Shown here in pieces: positions 37,695 through 46,495 of a stretch of DNA of 64,000 nt. Numbering within the stretch: position 1 is the first letter of the stretch; each line of letters opens with the position of its first letter. This DNA comes from Chitinibacter tainanensis DSM 15459 (GTDB taxonomy: Bacteria; Pseudomonadota; Gammaproteobacteria; Burkholderiales; Chitinibacteraceae). The notes below the pieces were generated by a model. The model worked only from the letters and a program-made list of their open reading frames with translations, did not search any database and was not told the origin of the DNA. The position numbers were made by a program, and so were the translations under genes. Where the stretch lies: contig NZ_AUCN01000019.1 in NCBI RefSeq assembly GCF_000429785.1, forward strand, positions 63,670 through 127,669, given 5' to 3'.

Positions 37695-38258
37695 ATGAAG
37701 GCATTCATTCATAAGCTCTGCACCATCATACTTGCCACCAGTATCTGTAGCGGCAGCGCTATCGCGGCTGAAGCAGGCAATCAGGCATTTGGCGAGCTCA
37801 CGCCAAGCTGGCTGGATTGGATGGATGGCCCGCAACCGTGGCGCACCTGGCTGGTCGCACCGGTGGCCACCCGGCATTTTGATCGGCAAGCGGTGATTGA
37901 TGACAATCTGAATGAAAACAACCCGGGGATTGGCCTTGAGCGCAGCAATGGCCGCTGGCACTGGATGCTGGGTGGCTACCGCAATTCTTTGCGCGACACC
38001 TCGGTGTATCTGCAGCTGGGCTGGACGCCGCTGCAAATCCCGCTAGGTAGCTCAGCCCACATCGCCTTGGGTGCCGCAGCTGGCCTGGTCAGTGGTTATC
38101 AAAATACCGATAAAGGCTATCCGATTGTGCCGGCGGGCGGCTTTCTGGTGTCACTGGAAACCGATTATCACGTGGGCCTGAATCTGTTTATCGTGCCCAC
38201 GCTGCAGGCGGTGGATGTGGAAGGCTTTGTTGCCGCCCAGATCAAGCTTAATTTTTAA
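37695..38258 (+). CDS. Small exported beta-rich protein, possibly PagP-like
   Basis: 187 residues with a signal peptide (about the first 29 residues, ending SAIAA). The mature part is rich in alternating polar/hydrophobic strands ending in an aromatic residue (QIKLNF), as in small outer-membrane barrels. Segments such as GIGLERSNGRWHWMLGGYRNS and the spacing to the C-terminus faintly resemble PagP (lipid A palmitoyltransferase), but the catalytic Asp-Ser of PagP would read Asn-Ser here. Function is therefore unassigned. It has its own terminator 46 bases after the stop. Confidence 0.55.
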   Translation: MKAFIHKLCTIILATSICSGSAIAAEAGNQAFGELTPSWLDWMDGPQPWRTWLVAPVATRHFDRQAVIDDNLNENNPGIGLERSNGRWHWMLGGYRNSLRDTSVYLQLGWTPLQIPLGSSAHIALGAAAGLVSGYQNTDKGYPIVPAGGFLVSLETDYHVGLNLFIVPTLQAVDVEGFVAAQIKLNF

Positions 38259-38304
38259 GCGTCCACCCGCGCTGTTACACCAGCGCCACAATCGCCCGAA
38301 CATC

Positions 38305-38328
38305 AGCCACCCTTGCGGTGGCTTTTTT
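38305..38328 (+). terminator. Terminator after the small exported protein
   Basis: AGCCACC, loop CTTGC, GGTGGCT, followed by a T-run. It precedes the operator region of the sugar operon. Confidence 0.85.
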
Positions 38329-38432
38329 ATGCCCTGCACAACTGGGCATCGCCAACACCCACGCCCCGCCAAAGCGCATTCCTGCGTACAAAGCCAGTTT
38401 GAAACGATTGTTTTATAAGGGTATTTATATAG

Positions 38433-38494
38433 ATCAACGCAGTTGATTTATTAATTTTAGCGGCATACTCTTTTGATAAATCAAATTGATTTAT
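38433..38494. promoter_or_regulatory. Palindromic operators upstream of the sugar operon
   Basis: Two related sites: ATCAAC-GCA-GTTGAT (38433-38447, continuing to TTGATTTAT) and ATAAATCAA-A-TTGATTTAT (38476-38494, perfect 9-bp arms). A further half site TTGATCA lies at 38511-38517. They share the half site TTGATTTAT and lie in the AT-rich region 60-125 bases before the first gene. The ROK repressor encoded in the same operon is the likely binder (inference). Confidence 0.65.
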
Positions 38495-38556
38495 TTATCA
38501 CAACAAACAATTTGATCACTACACCCACACACAGGAAGCACTTCAGGAGAACGATC

Positions 38557-39561
38557 ATGCTGCAAGTTAACCGCATTCAACTCGCCATCGCCGCCCTGGC
38601 CACCAGCCTAAGCCTGCCCGCGCTGGCCGCCGAACCCGTGATTGGCCTGATCACCAAAACCGAAACCAATCCCTTCTTTGTAAAAATGAAAGAAGGCGCC
38701 GCCGCGGAAGCCAAGGCCAAAGGCGCCAAACTGCTTACCGCCGCGGGGAAAGCCGACGGTGATAATGCCGGCCAAGTCACCGCGATTGAAAACATGATCG
38801 CCGCTGGAGCCAAAACGATTCTGATCACCCCGAGCGATTCGAAAGCCATTGTGCCCACCATCAAAAAGGCCCGCGACAAAGGCGTGTTGGTGATTGCGCT
38901 GGATAGCCCTACTGACCCAATGAACGCCACCGATGCGCTGTTTGCCACCGATAATTACAAAGCCGGGGTGCTCATTGGCAATTACGCCAAAGCCGGCATG
39001 GCCGGTAAGCCAGTCAAAATCGCCACGCTGGATCTCTTTCCCGGCCACCCCGTGGGCGCCCAGCGTCACAATGGTTTTCTGCAAGGGTTTGGCCTGAAAT
39101 CGCTGGACGCCAAGAGCAACGAGCTCGCCAAACCAGCCGAAGTAGTGTGTATGGCCGATAGTTTTGGCGATCAGGCCAAAGGCCAGACCGCGATGGAAAA
39201 CTGTCTGCAAAAAAACCCTGACATCAATCTGGTTTACACCATCAATGAGCCGGCGGCAGCAGGCGCCTATAACGCGCTGAAAAAAGCCGGCAAAGAGAAA
39301 AACGTGATGATCGTATCGGTGGACGGTGGCTGCCAGGGGATTAAAGACGTTGCCGCCGGCAAAATCGCCGCAACCTCGCAGCAATATCCGCTGAAGATGG
39401 CCGCCATGGGGGTTGCAGCAGGGGTGGAATACGCGAAAACCGGCAAAAAGCCGAGTGGCTACACCGATACCGGCGTCACGCTGATTGCCGCGAAAAGCGT
39501 CAGTGGTGTGGATAGCAAAGACACCAAAGTTGGCCTCGATCTGTGCTGGGGCACTAAATAA
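38557..39561 (+). CDS. frcB: Sugar ABC transporter substrate-binding protein (fructose type)
   Basis: A periplasmic sugar-binding protein of the ribose/fructose class (Peripla_BP_4), 334 residues with a signal peptide (cleavage after LPALAA). Family features are the start of the first lobe (EPVIGLITKTETNPFFVKM) and SVDGGCQGIKDVAAGKI. The two Cys pairs may form disulfides. The gene set with a single-domain ATPase, ROK repressor and PfkB kinase matches the FrcBCAK fructose system, so fructose is the best guess. The ATG follows AGGAGA by 7 bases. Confidence 0.85.
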   Translation: MLQVNRIQLAIAALATSLSLPALAAEPVIGLITKTETNPFFVKMKEGAAAEAKAKGAKLLTAAGKADGDNAGQVTAIENMIAAGAKTILITPSDSKAIVPTIKKARDKGVLVIALDSPTDPMNATDALFATDNYKAGVLIGNYAKAGMAGKPVKIATLDLFPGHPVGAQRHNGFLQGFGLKSLDAKSNELAKPAEVVCMADSFGDQAKGQTAMENCLQKNPDINLVYTINEPAAAGAYNALKKAGKEKNVMIVSVDGGCQGIKDVAAGKIAATSQQYPLKMAAMGVAAGVEYAKTGKKPSGYTDTGVTLIAAKSVSGVDSKDTKVGLDLCWGTK

Positions 39562-39568
39562 GCCCAGC

Positions 39569-39605
39569 GGGCGCAGCCCCGTACTGCGCCCTGCCCCACC
39601 GGGGC
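39569..39605 (+). repeat. Double hairpin between frcB and frcC
   Basis: GGGCGCAG (39569-39576) pairs with CTGCGCCC (39584-39591), and GCCCC (39593-39597) with GGGGC (39601-39605). Such intercistronic stem-loops after a binding-protein gene commonly protect its mRNA or thin out downstream transcription, giving more binding protein than permease. Confidence 0.65.
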
Positions 39606-39656
39606 TTTCTCATCTCAGTTCTGAATTTCTAGACCTACGCAGCAAGGAGCGGTGTG

Positions 39657-40616
39657 ATGCCGAGCTGGAAAGACCAAATGCCGTCATTAGGAACACTAGG
39701 GCCGCTGATTGCCTTAGTGCTGGCCTGCGGCTTCTTTGCCCTACAGAGTGAGCAGTTTCTCACCGGGGCGAATTTTTCTCTGATTTTGCAGCAAGTGATG
39801 GTGGTAGGGCTGATCGCCATCGGCCAAACCCTGATTATCCTCACCGCCGGAATCGACCTTTCCTGCGGGATGGTGATGGCACTGGGCGGAGTGGTGATGA
39901 CGAAAATGGCCCACGATCATGGCTTGCACCCGATCGTAGCGATCAGTATTGGTTTTGCCGTTACCGCCGGCTTTGGGCTGATTAACGGCCTGCTGGTCAC
40001 ACGGATTAAACTGCCCTCGTTTATCGTTACGCTGGGCACAATGAATATTGCCTTTGCCCTCACCCAACTGTATTCCCAGTCGCAAACGATTACCGATCTG
40101 CCCGCCGGCATGACCTTGCTGGGAAATACCTTTGCCATCGGCCAAACCCAGGTGGCCTACGGCACGGTGGTGATGCTGGCCATGTATGCCCTGAGCTGGC
40201 TGTGGCTGCGTGATACCGCCACCGGCCGGCATATTTATGCCGTGGGTAACAATCCCGAAGCCACACGCCTCACCGGGATTGCCACCCACAAAGTACTGCT
40301 GCTGGTGTATGTGCTGGCAGGGTTGTGTTACGGCCTAGCCGCCCTACTTTCGGTAGCGCGCACTGGTGTGGGTGACCCGAATGCCGGGCAAACCGAAAAC
40401 CTAGATGCCATTACCGCCGTGGTCTTGGGGGGCACCAGCCTGTTTGGTGGGCGGGGGATGATCATTGGCTCGCTGATTGGCGCCCTGATTGTGGGGGTAT
40501 TTCGCAACGGGCTAACACTGATGGGGGTTTCATCGGTATACCAGATACTCATTACCGGGATTTTGGTCATTCTTGCCGTCGCCACCGACCAACTCTCACG
40601 CAAAGGGGGCCGCTAA
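39657..40616 (+). CDS. frcC: Sugar ABC transporter permease (fructose type)
   Basis: An inner-membrane permease of the BPD_transp_2/RbsC family, 319 residues with 8-10 membrane helices. It has the conserved ILTAGIDLSCGMVMALGG and VLGGTSLFGGRGMIIGS. I use the ATG at 39657, seven bases after AAGGAG; a GTG one codon earlier is too close. It ends one base before the ATPase gene's ATG. Confidence 0.88.
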   Translation: MPSWKDQMPSLGTLGPLIALVLACGFFALQSEQFLTGANFSLILQQVMVVGLIAIGQTLIILTAGIDLSCGMVMALGGVVMTKMAHDHGLHPIVAISIGFAVTAGFGLINGLLVTRIKLPSFIVTLGTMNIAFALTQLYSQSQTITDLPAGMTLLGNTFAIGQTQVAYGTVVMLAMYALSWLWLRDTATGRHIYAVGNNPEATRLTGIATHKVLLLVYVLAGLCYGLAALLSVARTGVGDPNAGQTENLDAITAVVLGGTSLFGGRGMIIGSLIGALIVGVFRNGLTLMGVSSVYQILITGILVILAVATDQLSRKGGR

Positions 40617-40617
40617 G

Positions 40618-41454
40618 ATGAGCGCGATCACCGAACTCGAACCAAGCACGCACAGCCTGAATATCGACCCACGCCCACTGGTACTCCAAGCCAAAGGGCT
40701 GGTTAAACGCTACGGTCAGGTCACCGCGCTGGATGGCGCCGATTTTGAACTACGCGCTGGCGAAATCATGGCCGTAATCGGCGACAACGGTGCCGGTAAA
40801 TCATCGCTGATCAAAGCACTGTCGGGCGCGATTAGCCCGGATAGTGGCGAAATCTTGCTCGATGGCCAGCCGGTGGTATTAAAAAGCCCGATCGATGCCC
40901 GCCGCGCCGGGATCGAAACGGTGTACCAAGATCTGGCCGTTGCGCCGGCAATGACCATTGCCGAAAACCTGTTTCTGGGGCGCGAAATTCGCCGCAATGA
41001 TGTGCTGGGGCAATGGTTTGGCGCACTGGATAAACGCAAGATGCTGGAAGACAGCATTGCCTATATGCAAGAGCTGAAGATCGGCATCCGCTCGATGAGC
41101 CAGGCCGTAGAGACGCTATCCGGTGGTCAGCGCCAAGGTGTAGCCGTGGCCCGAGCGGCCGCCTTTGCCCGCCATGTGGTGATCATGGATGAACCCACCG
41201 CGGCGCTGGGGGTAAAAGAAGGCAATATGGTGCTGGAATTAATCCGCAATGTGCGTGATCGCGGGCTACCGGTGGTGCTGATCAGCCATAACATGCCGCA
41301 TGTTTTTGAGATTGCCGACCGGATTCATGTCGCCCGCTTGGGGCGGCGTGCAGCGATCTTGAACCCGAAAGCCATCACCATGAGCGATGCGGTAGCCGTC
41401 ATGACCGGAGCGATGAAACCGGCCGATATTCCGCCGCACTGGCTAGCCCAGTAA
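40618..41454 (+). CDS. frcA: Sugar ABC transporter ATPase, single domain (fructose type)
   Basis: 278 residues with one ABC domain: Walker A GDNGAGKSSLIKAL, signature LSGGQRQGVAVARA, Walker B VVIMDEPTAALG and switch His in LISHNM. Most sugar ATPases of this class (RbsA, MglA) have two tandem ABC domains; a single one is typical of FrcA, so this one must work as a homodimer. Confidence 0.9.
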   Translation: MSAITELEPSTHSLNIDPRPLVLQAKGLVKRYGQVTALDGADFELRAGEIMAVIGDNGAGKSSLIKALSGAISPDSGEILLDGQPVVLKSPIDARRAGIETVYQDLAVAPAMTIAENLFLGREIRRNDVLGQWFGALDKRKMLEDSIAYMQELKIGIRSMSQAVETLSGGQRQGVAVARAAAFARHVVIMDEPTAALGVKEGNMVLELIRNVRDRGLPVVLISHNMPHVFEIADRIHVARLGRRAAILNPKAITMSDAVAVMTGAMKPADIPPHWLAQ

Positions 41455-41466
41455 CAGGAGCCCACG

Positions 41467-41922
41467 ATGCTAAAAGGAATTGATCCATTGCTCACGCCTG
41501 AGCTACTGAAAGTGCTGGCGGAAATGGGGCACGGCGATGAAATCGTCCTCGCCGATGCCAATTTCACCGCCGCGACGCTGGCCAAAGGCAAGCCATTGCT
41601 GCATCTGTCCGGCGCGGGCATGGCCCGTACGGTGGAAGCCATTATCAGCCTATTGCCGCTTGATCAGGATGTGGCCGAGCCAGTGGCCTATATGCAGGTA
41701 AGCCACCAGCCTGAGGGTTGGCGCAGCGCGCTGCAGCGCCATGTGATTCACCAGCTCGTTGAGCAGGGCCACGTGCAGGCTCAGCAAGTGGAGGCGATTG
41801 AGCGGTTTGCATTTTACGAGCGGGTGAAGCAAGCTTACGCGATTGTGCTCACGGGCGAGTTGCAGCCCTATGGCAACTTTATCCTGAAAAAAGGAGTGAT
41901 TTGTGAACCGCTCGCCGGATAA
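41467..41922 (+). CDS. RbsD/FucU-family sugar mutarotase
   Basis: 151 residues, with MLKGIDPLLTPELLKVLAEM and GHGDEIVLADANF closely matching FucU. The family swaps sugar anomers or pyranose/furanose ring forms to feed kinases or isomerases. Placed between the ATPase and repressor genes, it likely converts the imported sugar to the form the PfkB kinase uses. The GTG of the next gene lies inside its last 20 bases. Confidence 0.88.
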   Translation: MLKGIDPLLTPELLKVLAEMGHGDEIVLADANFTAATLAKGKPLLHLSGAGMARTVEAIISLLPLDQDVAEPVAYMQVSHQPEGWRSALQRHVIHQLVEQGHVQAQQVEAIERFAFYERVKQAYAIVLTGELQPYGNFILKKGVICEPLAG

Positions 41923-43138
41923 TGCGGCGCTGGAAAGCCCGGCCGCCAAGCTCAAGCCGCGTGGCTCATCGCAAGATGGGCTGCGGCAATACAATGAGCG
42001 GGTGATTTTGCAGGCCGTGCGGTTGCACGGCCCGCTGCCGGGCGCCGAAATTGCTCGCCTTACCGGCCTGACCGCGCAATCCATTTCCCAAATTACCAAG
42101 CGGCTGCTAGATGAAGAGCTGCTGCGCAAAGAAACCCCACAACGGGGCAAAGTGGGACAGCCATCGGTGCCACTGGCCCTAAACCCAGATGGGGCTTTGG
42201 CCATTGGGATCAAAATCGGTCGCCGTAGTCTGGATGTACTACTGGTCGATTTTACCGGCCAAGTGCGCGGCCGCTGGGAGCTGCAATATGCGCTGGCCAA
42301 GCCCGCGCAGGTGCTGGCCCACATTGCCGCCAGCCTGGAGCAAATCCGCGCCAGCCTGCCGGCTGCGCTGTGGCCACGAATTCAGGGCATTGGCCTAGCC
42401 GCCCCGCTGAATATGGGTGGCTGGCAAGAGCTACTCGGACAAGACCCCAGCGTCGCCGCGCAATGGCGTGCACTGGCGCTGGACGAAGAAGTCAGCAAAC
42501 TGACCGGCTTGCCCGTGCAATCCATCAAAGACACCTCCGCCGCCTGTGTTGCCGAGCTGGTGGCCGGGCGCGGGCGGGATGTGCGCAACTTTGTGTATGT
42601 GTTTGTCGATACCTTTATTGGCGGCAGCTTGGTGCTCGATAGCCATCTGCATCTTGGCCGCAATGGCAATGCCGGCGCAATGGGCTCGCTGCCGCTAGGG
42701 CAAGTGACGCGAGGAGCGCAAACCCAGCTACTGAATGTGGCCTCACTTTACCAACTGGAAAACCGCTACGTGGCCGCTGGGCTGGATGGCACCGCCACCA
42801 GCGATGGCCGCTGCATGTCGGCGGCCTACTGGCCGCACACCAGTCTGTGGCTTGACGAATGCGCTCCTGCCATCGCGCTGGCGCTACTGAATGCCGCTTG
42901 CTTGCTTGATCTGGAAGCCGTGATTATCGATGGCTGCTTTTGCCGCGAGCTGCAGCAAGCATTGCTGCAAGCCATTCAAAAAGCCATGCACAAAATGAAC
43001 TGGGAAGGCGTCAGCCCGCCCGATTTACTCGCCGGGGCCATTGGGCCGGATGCGCGTGCACTGGGTGGTGCGCTGCTGCCGCTGTATGCCAATTTTGCCC
43101 CTGATCGGGATTTATTCCTGAAACTGAATGAAGGATAA
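41903..43138 (+). CDS. ROK-family transcriptional repressor
   Basis: 411 residues starting at a GTG with AAGGAG 6 bases upstream. The N-terminal helix-turn-helix (GAEIARLTGLTAQSISQITK) is followed by a ROK sugar-binding domain with the structural motif GRNGNAGAMG. The catalytic loop of ROK kinases is not conserved, as expected for a NagC/FrcR-type regulator. It overlaps the mutarotase gene by 20 bp and probably binds the palindromes at 38433-38494, releasing on sugar. Confidence 0.88.
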   Translation: MNRSPDNAALESPAAKLKPRGSSQDGLRQYNERVILQAVRLHGPLPGAEIARLTGLTAQSISQITKRLLDEELLRKETPQRGKVGQPSVPLALNPDGALAIGIKIGRRSLDVLLVDFTGQVRGRWELQYALAKPAQVLAHIAASLEQIRASLPAALWPRIQGIGLAAPLNMGGWQELLGQDPSVAAQWRALALDEEVSKLTGLPVQSIKDTSAACVAELVAGRGRDVRNFVYVFVDTFIGGSLVLDSHLHLGRNGNAGAMGSLPLGQVTRGAQTQLLNVASLYQLENRYVAAGLDGTATSDGRCMSAAYWPHTSLWLDECAPAIALALLNAACLLDLEAVIIDGCFCRELQQALLQAIQKAMHKMNWEGVSPPDLLAGAIGPDARALGGALLPLYANFAPDRDLFLKLNEG

Positions 43139-43145
43139 AGCAAGC

Positions 43146-44057
43146 ATGAGCCACGCCGCCCTCCCCCGCTGCATTGCCGCTGGCGAAGCACTCACCGATA
43201 TGATCCGCACCGATGGGGAACAATGGGTAAGTAAGGTCGGTGGTTCCACCTGGAATGTCGCCCGCGTAATAGCAAGCCTCGGGCTACCCACAGCCTTTGC
43301 CGGCGCGATTAGCACCGATTGCTTTGGCCAAGATTTACAAGCCGCCAGCGCGGCAGCGGGGCTAGATTTACGCTATCTGCAAACTGTGGCCCAACCACCA
43401 CTGCTGGCCATCGTGCATCAGCAGCATCCGCCGCAGTATTTCTTTATCGGTGAAAACAGCGCCGATCTAGCCTTTAACTGGCACGCCCTGCCCCAAGGCT
43501 GGGAAAGCGCCACCGACTGGCTGCATTTCGGCGGCATTAGCCTCGCTCGCGAACCACTTGCCAGCCATCTCGTGGAGATGGCGCGTCACGCCAAGCTGCG
43601 CGGCGTGCGCATTAGTTATGACCCCAATTATCGGGTTTTAATGGGGCCCAGCTATCATGCCACCCTGGCCAGCATGAGCGCCCTAGCGGATGTGATTAAG
43701 GTATCGGATGAAGACCTGACTGGGCTATTTCCAGCACTCGACACGACGGCAGCCTTGGCCACCTTACGCGAGCTCAATCCACAGGCCATGGTGTTGTTCA
43801 CCCGGGGCGCAGCTGGCGCCAGCCTAATCAGCGGCGAACAAACCGTCTGCGCGCCCACAATTCCGGTGGACGTGGTAGACACCGTGGGTGCCGGTGATGC
43901 CGCGATGGGTGGGCTGATCTACAGCCTACTCACCCAGCCCGAGCAACCTCTCGCGCAGCATTTACACTTCTGCCTCGCCTGTGGCGCCGCCGCCTGTGCC
44001 CAACAAGGCGCCACCCCACCAACGCTGGCTCAGGTACAAAAGCTCTTAACTAGCTAA
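43146..44057 (+). CDS. frcK: PfkB-family sugar kinase (fructokinase-like)
   Basis: 303 residues with the PfkB N-terminal GGSTWNVARVIASLG and the C-terminal ATP/base motif DTVGAGDAAMGG (catalytic Asp). It phosphorylates a sugar with ATP, most likely fructose to fructose 6-phosphate by operon context. I choose the ATG at 43146, after AAGGA, rather than the ATG at 43128 inside the repressor gene. Confidence 0.85.
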   Translation: MSHAALPRCIAAGEALTDMIRTDGEQWVSKVGGSTWNVARVIASLGLPTAFAGAISTDCFGQDLQAASAAAGLDLRYLQTVAQPPLLAIVHQQHPPQYFFIGENSADLAFNWHALPQGWESATDWLHFGGISLAREPLASHLVEMARHAKLRGVRISYDPNYRVLMGPSYHATLASMSALADVIKVSDEDLTGLFPALDTTAALATLRELNPQAMVLFTRGAAGASLISGEQTVCAPTIPVDVVDTVGAGDAAMGGLIYSLLTQPEQPLAQHLHFCLACGAAACAQQGATPPTLAQVQKLLTS

Positions 44058-44080
44058 ATAAAGGCCAAAAACAAAAAAAC

Positions 44081-44100
44081 CCACCCGCAGGTGGCTTTTT
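44081..44100. terminator. Bidirectional terminator between the sugar kinase and dsbC genes
   Basis: CCACC, loop CGCA, GGTGG, with seven A residues on the left and CTTTTT on the right. It serves the plus-strand sugar operon and the minus-strand dsbC. Confidence 0.85.
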
Positions 44101-44112
44101 GCGTATCGAAGC

Positions 44113-44838
44113 TTACTTGCTTTTCGCCAGCATCGCTTCGATCTGTTCTTGTGGCACCGCGCCAGAAACAATCTGGCCATTGGCAAACACCAGCGCGGGG
44201 GTGCCGCTAATGCCCAATGACGCCCCCAGCTGCATATTGCGCTCGATCGGGTTATCACACTCAGGGCCGTTTTCAGGCAATTTGCCATCAAAAAACCAAT
44301 TGCGCCACGCCACCTGCTGATCTGCGCTACACCAGATCATGCCTGATTTACGCGCCGCATCAGGGTGCAAGCCCGGCAGTGGCATCAGGAAATTATAAAT
44401 CGTGACATTGTCTAAACCATTGAGGCTGACTTGCTCCAAGCGCTTACAAAATGGGCAATCCGGATCGGTAAAGACCGCCATTTTGCGGCTACCATCACCC
44501 CGCACGATTTTTACCGCATCTGCAAATGGCAGTTTGTTAAAGTCGGTTTTGGATAGTTCAGCGATGCGTTTTTCGGTCAGGCTCTCTTTTTTAGTGACAT
44601 CCACCAGCTCACCAACAAACATATACTGACCTTTGGCATCGGAATAAACGATGTTGTTCTTGCCGATCACGATCTCATACACGCCCTTCACAGGGGTGGA
44701 ATTCACCGCATCAACAGGGCGGCCCAGCTTTTTACTAATGGTTTCTTTCAGGTTTTTCGGCGGTGTATCCGCCTGCGCCGAGCAAGCCACCATAGTCAGT
44801 ACGCCAGCCGCAACCAGCAATCGGGTCAGATGTTTCAT
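44113..44838 (-). CDS. dsbC: Thiol:disulfide interchange protein DsbC
   Basis: A periplasmic disulfide isomerase, 241 residues from the ATG at 44838 (AAGGAAAA upstream). Signal peptide of ~24 residues, an N-terminal dimerisation domain, and a thioredoxin domain with active site TDPDCPFCKRLEQ (CPFC) and cis-Pro in ISGTPALVF. A second Cys pair (MIWCSAD and GPECDN) is as in E. coli DsbC. It follows the UbiH-family gene by 8 bases and is probably co-transcribed. Confidence 0.94.
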   Translation of the reverse strand: MKHLTRLLVAAGVLTMVACSAQADTPPKNLKETISKKLGRPVDAVNSTPVKGVYEIVIGKNNIVYSDAKGQYMFVGELVDVTKKESLTEKRIAELSKTDFNKLPFADAVKIVRGDGSRKMAVFTDPDCPFCKRLEQVSLNGLDNVTIYNFLMPLPGLHPDAARKSGMIWCSADQQVAWRNWFFDGKLPENGPECDNPIERNMQLGASLGISGTPALVFANGQIVSGAVPQEQIEAMLAKSK

Positions 44839-44846
44839 AGTTTTCC

Positions 44847-46019
44847 TTAGGAATCCATCGCGTGACGGATCAGTTGACGCTTCAACCATGGCAGCTGGTC
44901 GGTTGCAGCCAGACCAAAGTTGCGCATGGCCTTCACCAATGGATGAGGCGTATCGAATAATCGTTGCAGTCCATCGCACACGGTCTGCATTAATAACACC
45001 GGCTCACGCCGGGCACGTTCGTAACGGCGTAGGACTAGCACATCGCCGAGACGTTCCGCCGGTGTTTGCTGTAAAAGTTGCGCTAATTCTTGCACATCAC
45101 CAAAGCCAAGGTTAACGCCCTGCCCAGCCAAAGGGTGCACCGTGTGGGCCGCATCACCAATCAAGGCCACCCGTGCGCGCACAATACTTTCGGGCTGATT
45201 AAGCCGTAATGGAAAAGCCGCCGTGGGGGTAATCAGTTGCAGCGCACCAAGGCTCATACTTCCTGCTTGGGCCACGCGAGCCGCCAGCGCAGCGGGATCT
45301 AATTGCAGTAACTCATCCCGTAGCGCATCCGCACAGGACCATACCATCGACATTTGCTGATCGGGCAAGGGCAAAAAGGCCAGAATGCCATCAGGGCGGA
45401 ACCATTGCTGAGCCACACCGTAATGCGGCTTTTCACAAGCAAAGTTGGCCACAACCCCAGCTTGACCGTAAGGGCGGGTTTTAACTTCAATACCAGCTTG
45501 CTGGCGCAGCCATGAGTTAGCCCCATCAGCACCAACCAGCAGGCGCGCGGACAGCTGTTGGCCATCACTCAGGGTCAAGGTCGCCGCAGAAGGGCTGATC
45601 TCTAGTTGCTGGGCTTGCACTCCGCTCATGATGCGGACATTGGGCGCTTCGCCAAGGGCTAGCCAGAGCGCGCGCTGCAGTTCACGGTTTTCCAGAATGG
45701 TGGCCAGTGCATCCACACCGCTATCGAGCGCGGAAAAATCCAGCTGGCTGTGGCCGTCGCCGCGAATCTTCATCGCGCTGACCGGGCATAAACGCGCCGG
45801 CCGTAACTGCGCCCAGGCGCCAATCTCGGCCAATAATTGCTGACTAGCGCGGCTAATGGCGTAAACCCGCTGATCCCAGCTCTCGACGGGCCAATCCAGC
45901 TGCGGCTCGCGGCCCTCAATCAGGATGACTTCATGAGCAGAATGGCGCAGCGCCAAGGCCAGTGCCGAGCCGACTAAACCACCACCCAATACAATTACAT
46001 CTGCGTCATATGCTTTCAT
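44847..46019 (-). CDS. UbiH/VisC-family FAD-dependent monooxygenase
   Basis: A hydroxylase of the ubiquinone pathway, about 390 residues. FAD-binding motif VIVLGGGLVGSALALAL at the N-terminus, the middle DG motif LLVGADGANSWLRQQAG, and the second FAD motif GDAAHTVHPLAGQGVNLGF. Which ring carbon it hydroxylates (UbiH, UbiF, UbiI or UbiM type) cannot be told from sequence alone by eye. The ATG at 46019 is preferred to an upstream TTG. Confidence 0.88.
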   Translation of the reverse strand: MKAYDADVIVLGGGLVGSALALALRHSAHEVILIEGREPQLDWPVESWDQRVYAISRASQQLLAEIGAWAQLRPARLCPVSAMKIRGDGHSQLDFSALDSGVDALATILENRELQRALWLALGEAPNVRIMSGVQAQQLEISPSAATLTLSDGQQLSARLLVGADGANSWLRQQAGIEVKTRPYGQAGVVANFACEKPHYGVAQQWFRPDGILAFLPLPDQQMSMVWSCADALRDELLQLDPAALAARVAQAGSMSLGALQLITPTAAFPLRLNQPESIVRARVALIGDAAHTVHPLAGQGVNLGFGDVQELAQLLQQTPAERLGDVLVLRRYERARREPVLLMQTVCDGLQRLFDTPHPLVKAMRNFGLAATDQLPWLKRQLIRHAMDS

Positions 46020-46175
46020 GCGCAAGAGTTTAACATCGTTAACGCACAGGCAACATCATGCAAAGTGCCAGTGGCCAAAGCTGAATGTGAGCAGAGCTGG
46101 AATATTTATACAAACTAGGGATTTGCTACAGAGGTAAAACGGAGAGATGCTACAGAGATTACTACTGGGAGGAAG

Positions 46176-46250
46176 TGGCGTCCCCACGGGGAATCGAACC
46201 CCGGCCGCCGCCGTGAAAGGGCAGTGTTCTAACCGCTAAACTATGGGGAC
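46176..46250 (-). tRNA. tRNA-Glu (TTC), divergent-body type
   Basis: Identical to the genes at 443-517 and 46393-46467. Anticodon loop CTTTCAC, encoded CCA. Last gene of the Ser-Arg-Glu-Arg-Glu operon. Confidence 0.95.
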
Positions 46251-46278
46251 AACAAATTAACTACCTATTTTGCTATGC

Positions 46279-46355
46279 TGGCGCGCCCGGAGCGATTCGA
46301 ACGCCCGACCCTTTGGTTCGTAGCCAAATACTCTATCCAACTGAGCTACGGGCGC
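46279..46355 (-). tRNA. tRNA-Arg (ACG)
   Basis: Acceptor GCGCCCG/CGGGCGC, anticodon loop CTACGAA (ACG, Arg; first base probably inosine in the mature RNA), T-loop GTTCGAATC, encoded CCA. Identical to 46496-46572. Confidence 0.95.
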
Positions 46356-46392
46356 GCTGATTTAAATTTTATACGGTATGCTAATTTGATTT

Positions 46393-46467
46393 TGGCGTCC
46401 CCACGGGGAATCGAACCCCGGCCGCCGCCGTGAAAGGGCAGTGTTCTAACCGCTAAACTATGGGGAC
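46393..46467 (-). tRNA. tRNA-Glu (TTC), divergent-body type
   Basis: A copy of the gene at 46176-46250 within the tandem repeat. Confidence 0.95.
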
Positions 46468-46495
46468 AACAAATTAACTACCTATTTTGCTATGC

